DNA from: CAWCKS01 sp963763485
Lineage (GTDB): Bacteria; Pseudomonadota; Alphaproteobacteria; Rhizobiales; Xanthobacteraceae
Direction: 5' to 3'
Assembly: GCA_963763485.1 (NCBI GenBank)
Contig: CAVXOW010000001.1
Coordinates: forward strand, 1-64,000
DNA: 64,000 nt
The position numbers and the translations under genes were made by a program. The notes beneath the pieces were generated by a model that worked only from the letters and a program-made list of their open reading frames with translations, had not been told where the DNA came from and did no database searches. This document shows, piece after piece, positions 63,037-64,000 of this stretch (positions are counted from its first letter, which is position 1; each line of letters begins with the position of its first letter).

Positions 63037-63579
63037 CTATTGCGTGACGAAATCCGCGCATTTCTGGATATTGTCGTTGGCCCCCCACGGCATGATCGGC
63101 ACGGTCGAGGTGGAATTCTTGGGCGAGCCCTCGATCAGCTTGTCCGAGTAGACCATGTAGACCAGCACGTTGCGCTTGGTATCGCAGCCGCGGACAATCT
63201 GCATCTTCTTGAAGAACAGGGAGCGCCGCTGGCGAAACATGTCCTCGCCCTGTGCGAACTTCTCCTTGATGCGGATCGGGGCGACCTGCCGGCAAGCCAG
63301 CGAAATATCGGAAACCTCCTCCGCCACTCCGAGCCAGCCTGAAATGCCGCCCTTTTCCGGCACCGTGAAATGGCAGGCGACGCCGTCGACTCCGGGATCG
63401 TCGACCCCGTAGGTCGCGAGCTTGTCATTTGGGGTGAGCAGCTTGAACACCGTGGAGCGGCGGAAGATCAAATCCGGCTCGTCGGCGGCACCGGCCGCTG
63501 TCGCGGTGACCATTGCAAGCGCAACCAGCGCGGCCATTCGGACCCAATTTCGCGCGAAAAACATGCGGATTCCAGACAT
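63037..63579 (-). CDS. creA: CreA family exported protein
   Basis: 180 residues. Signal peptide to TAAGAADE, then LIFRRSTVFKLLTPNDKLAT, YGVDDPGVDGVACHFTVPEK, GGISGWLGVAEEVSDISLAC and QRRSLFFKKMQIVRGCDTKR, all diagnostic of CreA. A periplasmic protein of unknown exact function (its name comes from the creABCD operon). Confidence 0.92.
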   Translation of the reverse strand: MSGIRMFFARNWVRMAALVALAMVTATAAGAADEPDLIFRRSTVFKLLTPNDKLATYGVDDPGVDGVACHFTVPEKGGISGWLGVAEEVSDISLACRQVAPIRIKEKFAQGEDMFRQRRSLFFKKMQIVRGCDTKRNVLVYMVYSDKLIEGSPKNSTSTVPIMPWGANDNIQKCADFVTQ

Positions 63580-63841
63580 CTAGAGAGGACCCTCTGTCAC
63601 CGTTCGACATGTAGTGCTGCGGTGCGCTTGCGAAAGGCGGCAAGGGCAGAGATCGCGGGTCCCGGTGTGATATTTTCGCAGCGCTTCAGGATAAATCGTC
63701 CGCTAGTTCAGCAATGTGAACCCTTTACCGCTCCGCAACACTTATCCATTGAAATAATGCTGTGATTCCAGTGATCCCCGCGCCATGACCGCGTTATCTG
63801 GCAGCGGCTTGACTGCGACCTTGAAGACTGAAGGGCGGCCG

Positions 63842-64000
63842 ATGCGAACTGCCGAACGTAACCGGAAGAGGTCGCGCCTGAGCTTGCTGACGGCAGCTCT
63901 GCTGGCGTCGGCCATGGCGGCGGTGCCGCAGTATGCCAATGCCGCGAGCTGGTTCCGGGGCGGAGAGTTCGGCGCGACGATGGTGCCGTGGCCGATGCAG
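63842..64000 (+). CDS. Exported protein, truncated by the window end
   Basis: 53 residues visible, open to base 64000. Signal peptide RTAERNRKRSRLSLLTAALL to ALASAMAA, cleavage near YANA, then ASWFRGGEFGATMVPWPMQ. Identity cannot be set from this part. Confidence 0.6.
   Translation, partial: MRTAERNRKRSRLSLLTAALLASAMAAVPQYANAASWFRGGEFGATMVPWPMQ

Noticed and set aside
1..64000. tRNA, rRNA or other classical RNA genes
   Set aside because: No cloverleaf with a CCA-adjacent acceptor or rRNA-like stretch was seen by eye; a tRNAscan-SE/Infernal run would be decisive.

Overview
The window looks like a chromosomal segment of a high-GC alphaproteobacterium, most likely Bradyrhizobium or a close relative in the Nitrobacteraceae. 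This is an inference from gene content: a GcrA-family regulator, many glutathione S-transferases, a branched-chain amino-acid type (Liv) ABC operon, orphan Bug and ABC binding proteins, CreA, DUF2939 and DUF2161 proteins, and dozens of tiny exported or single-helix proteins. No rRNA, tRNA or CRISPR array was seen.

Layout. 1-4.8 kb is an accessory patch: a more AT-rich gene coding for a GHKL ATPase fused to a PD-(D/E)XK nuclease and interrupted by one in-frame TGA, then a complete IS3-family (IS407-like) element, then a frameshifted Ntn-hydrolase gene. 4.7-5.5 kb is a RelE-like/XRE toxin-antitoxin pair with a three-site operator. 5.6-19.3 kb holds small exported proteins, two paralogous secreted proteins, a J-domain/TPR membrane protein, a YCII/MarR divergent pair, an exported carbonic anhydrase, GSTs and a GcrA-family/small-protein pair. 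19.5-29 kb is metabolic: an orphan ABC binding protein, a PLP aminotransferase, a quinone oxidoreductase, an MFS efflux protein, an SRPBCC protein, a cytochrome-like protein, a phytoene-desaturase-like flavoprotein and a saccharopine-dehydrogenase-like reductase. A chimeric relic of two of these genes lies at 25.7-25.9 kb. 29-33.7 kb is the Liv ABC operon on the minus strand, with its last four genes joined by ATGA overlaps. 34-40 kb has a FecR-domain protein, a TauD-like dioxygenase and an acyltransferase-SGNH protein. 40-64 kb is a mixed region of catabolic enzymes, GSTs, DoxX, an Flp pilin, a SEL1 protein, a LysR/SnoaL pair, a phosphatase, a methyltransferase, a NUDIX hydrolase, a GrlR-like gene pair, a DUF2161 protein, dienelactone hydrolase, DUF488, histidine phosphatase and CreA.

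A recurring oddity is that seven otherwise well-conserved genes are broken by a single-base frameshift (near 3786, 27550, 30886, 35390, 38721, 46059 and 54560). Six of them are repaired by removing one base and one by adding one base to an A run. The corrected lengths all divide exactly by three and end in sensible C-termini. Either the assembly carries homopolymer-length errors or this strain is losing genes. I annotate the reconstructed spans.

Repeats include two three-copy arrays of a 37-39 bp palindromic element that run into the stop codons of minus-strand genes, a CCCGCGAAGGCGG inverted-repeat element, and several operator-like dyads.
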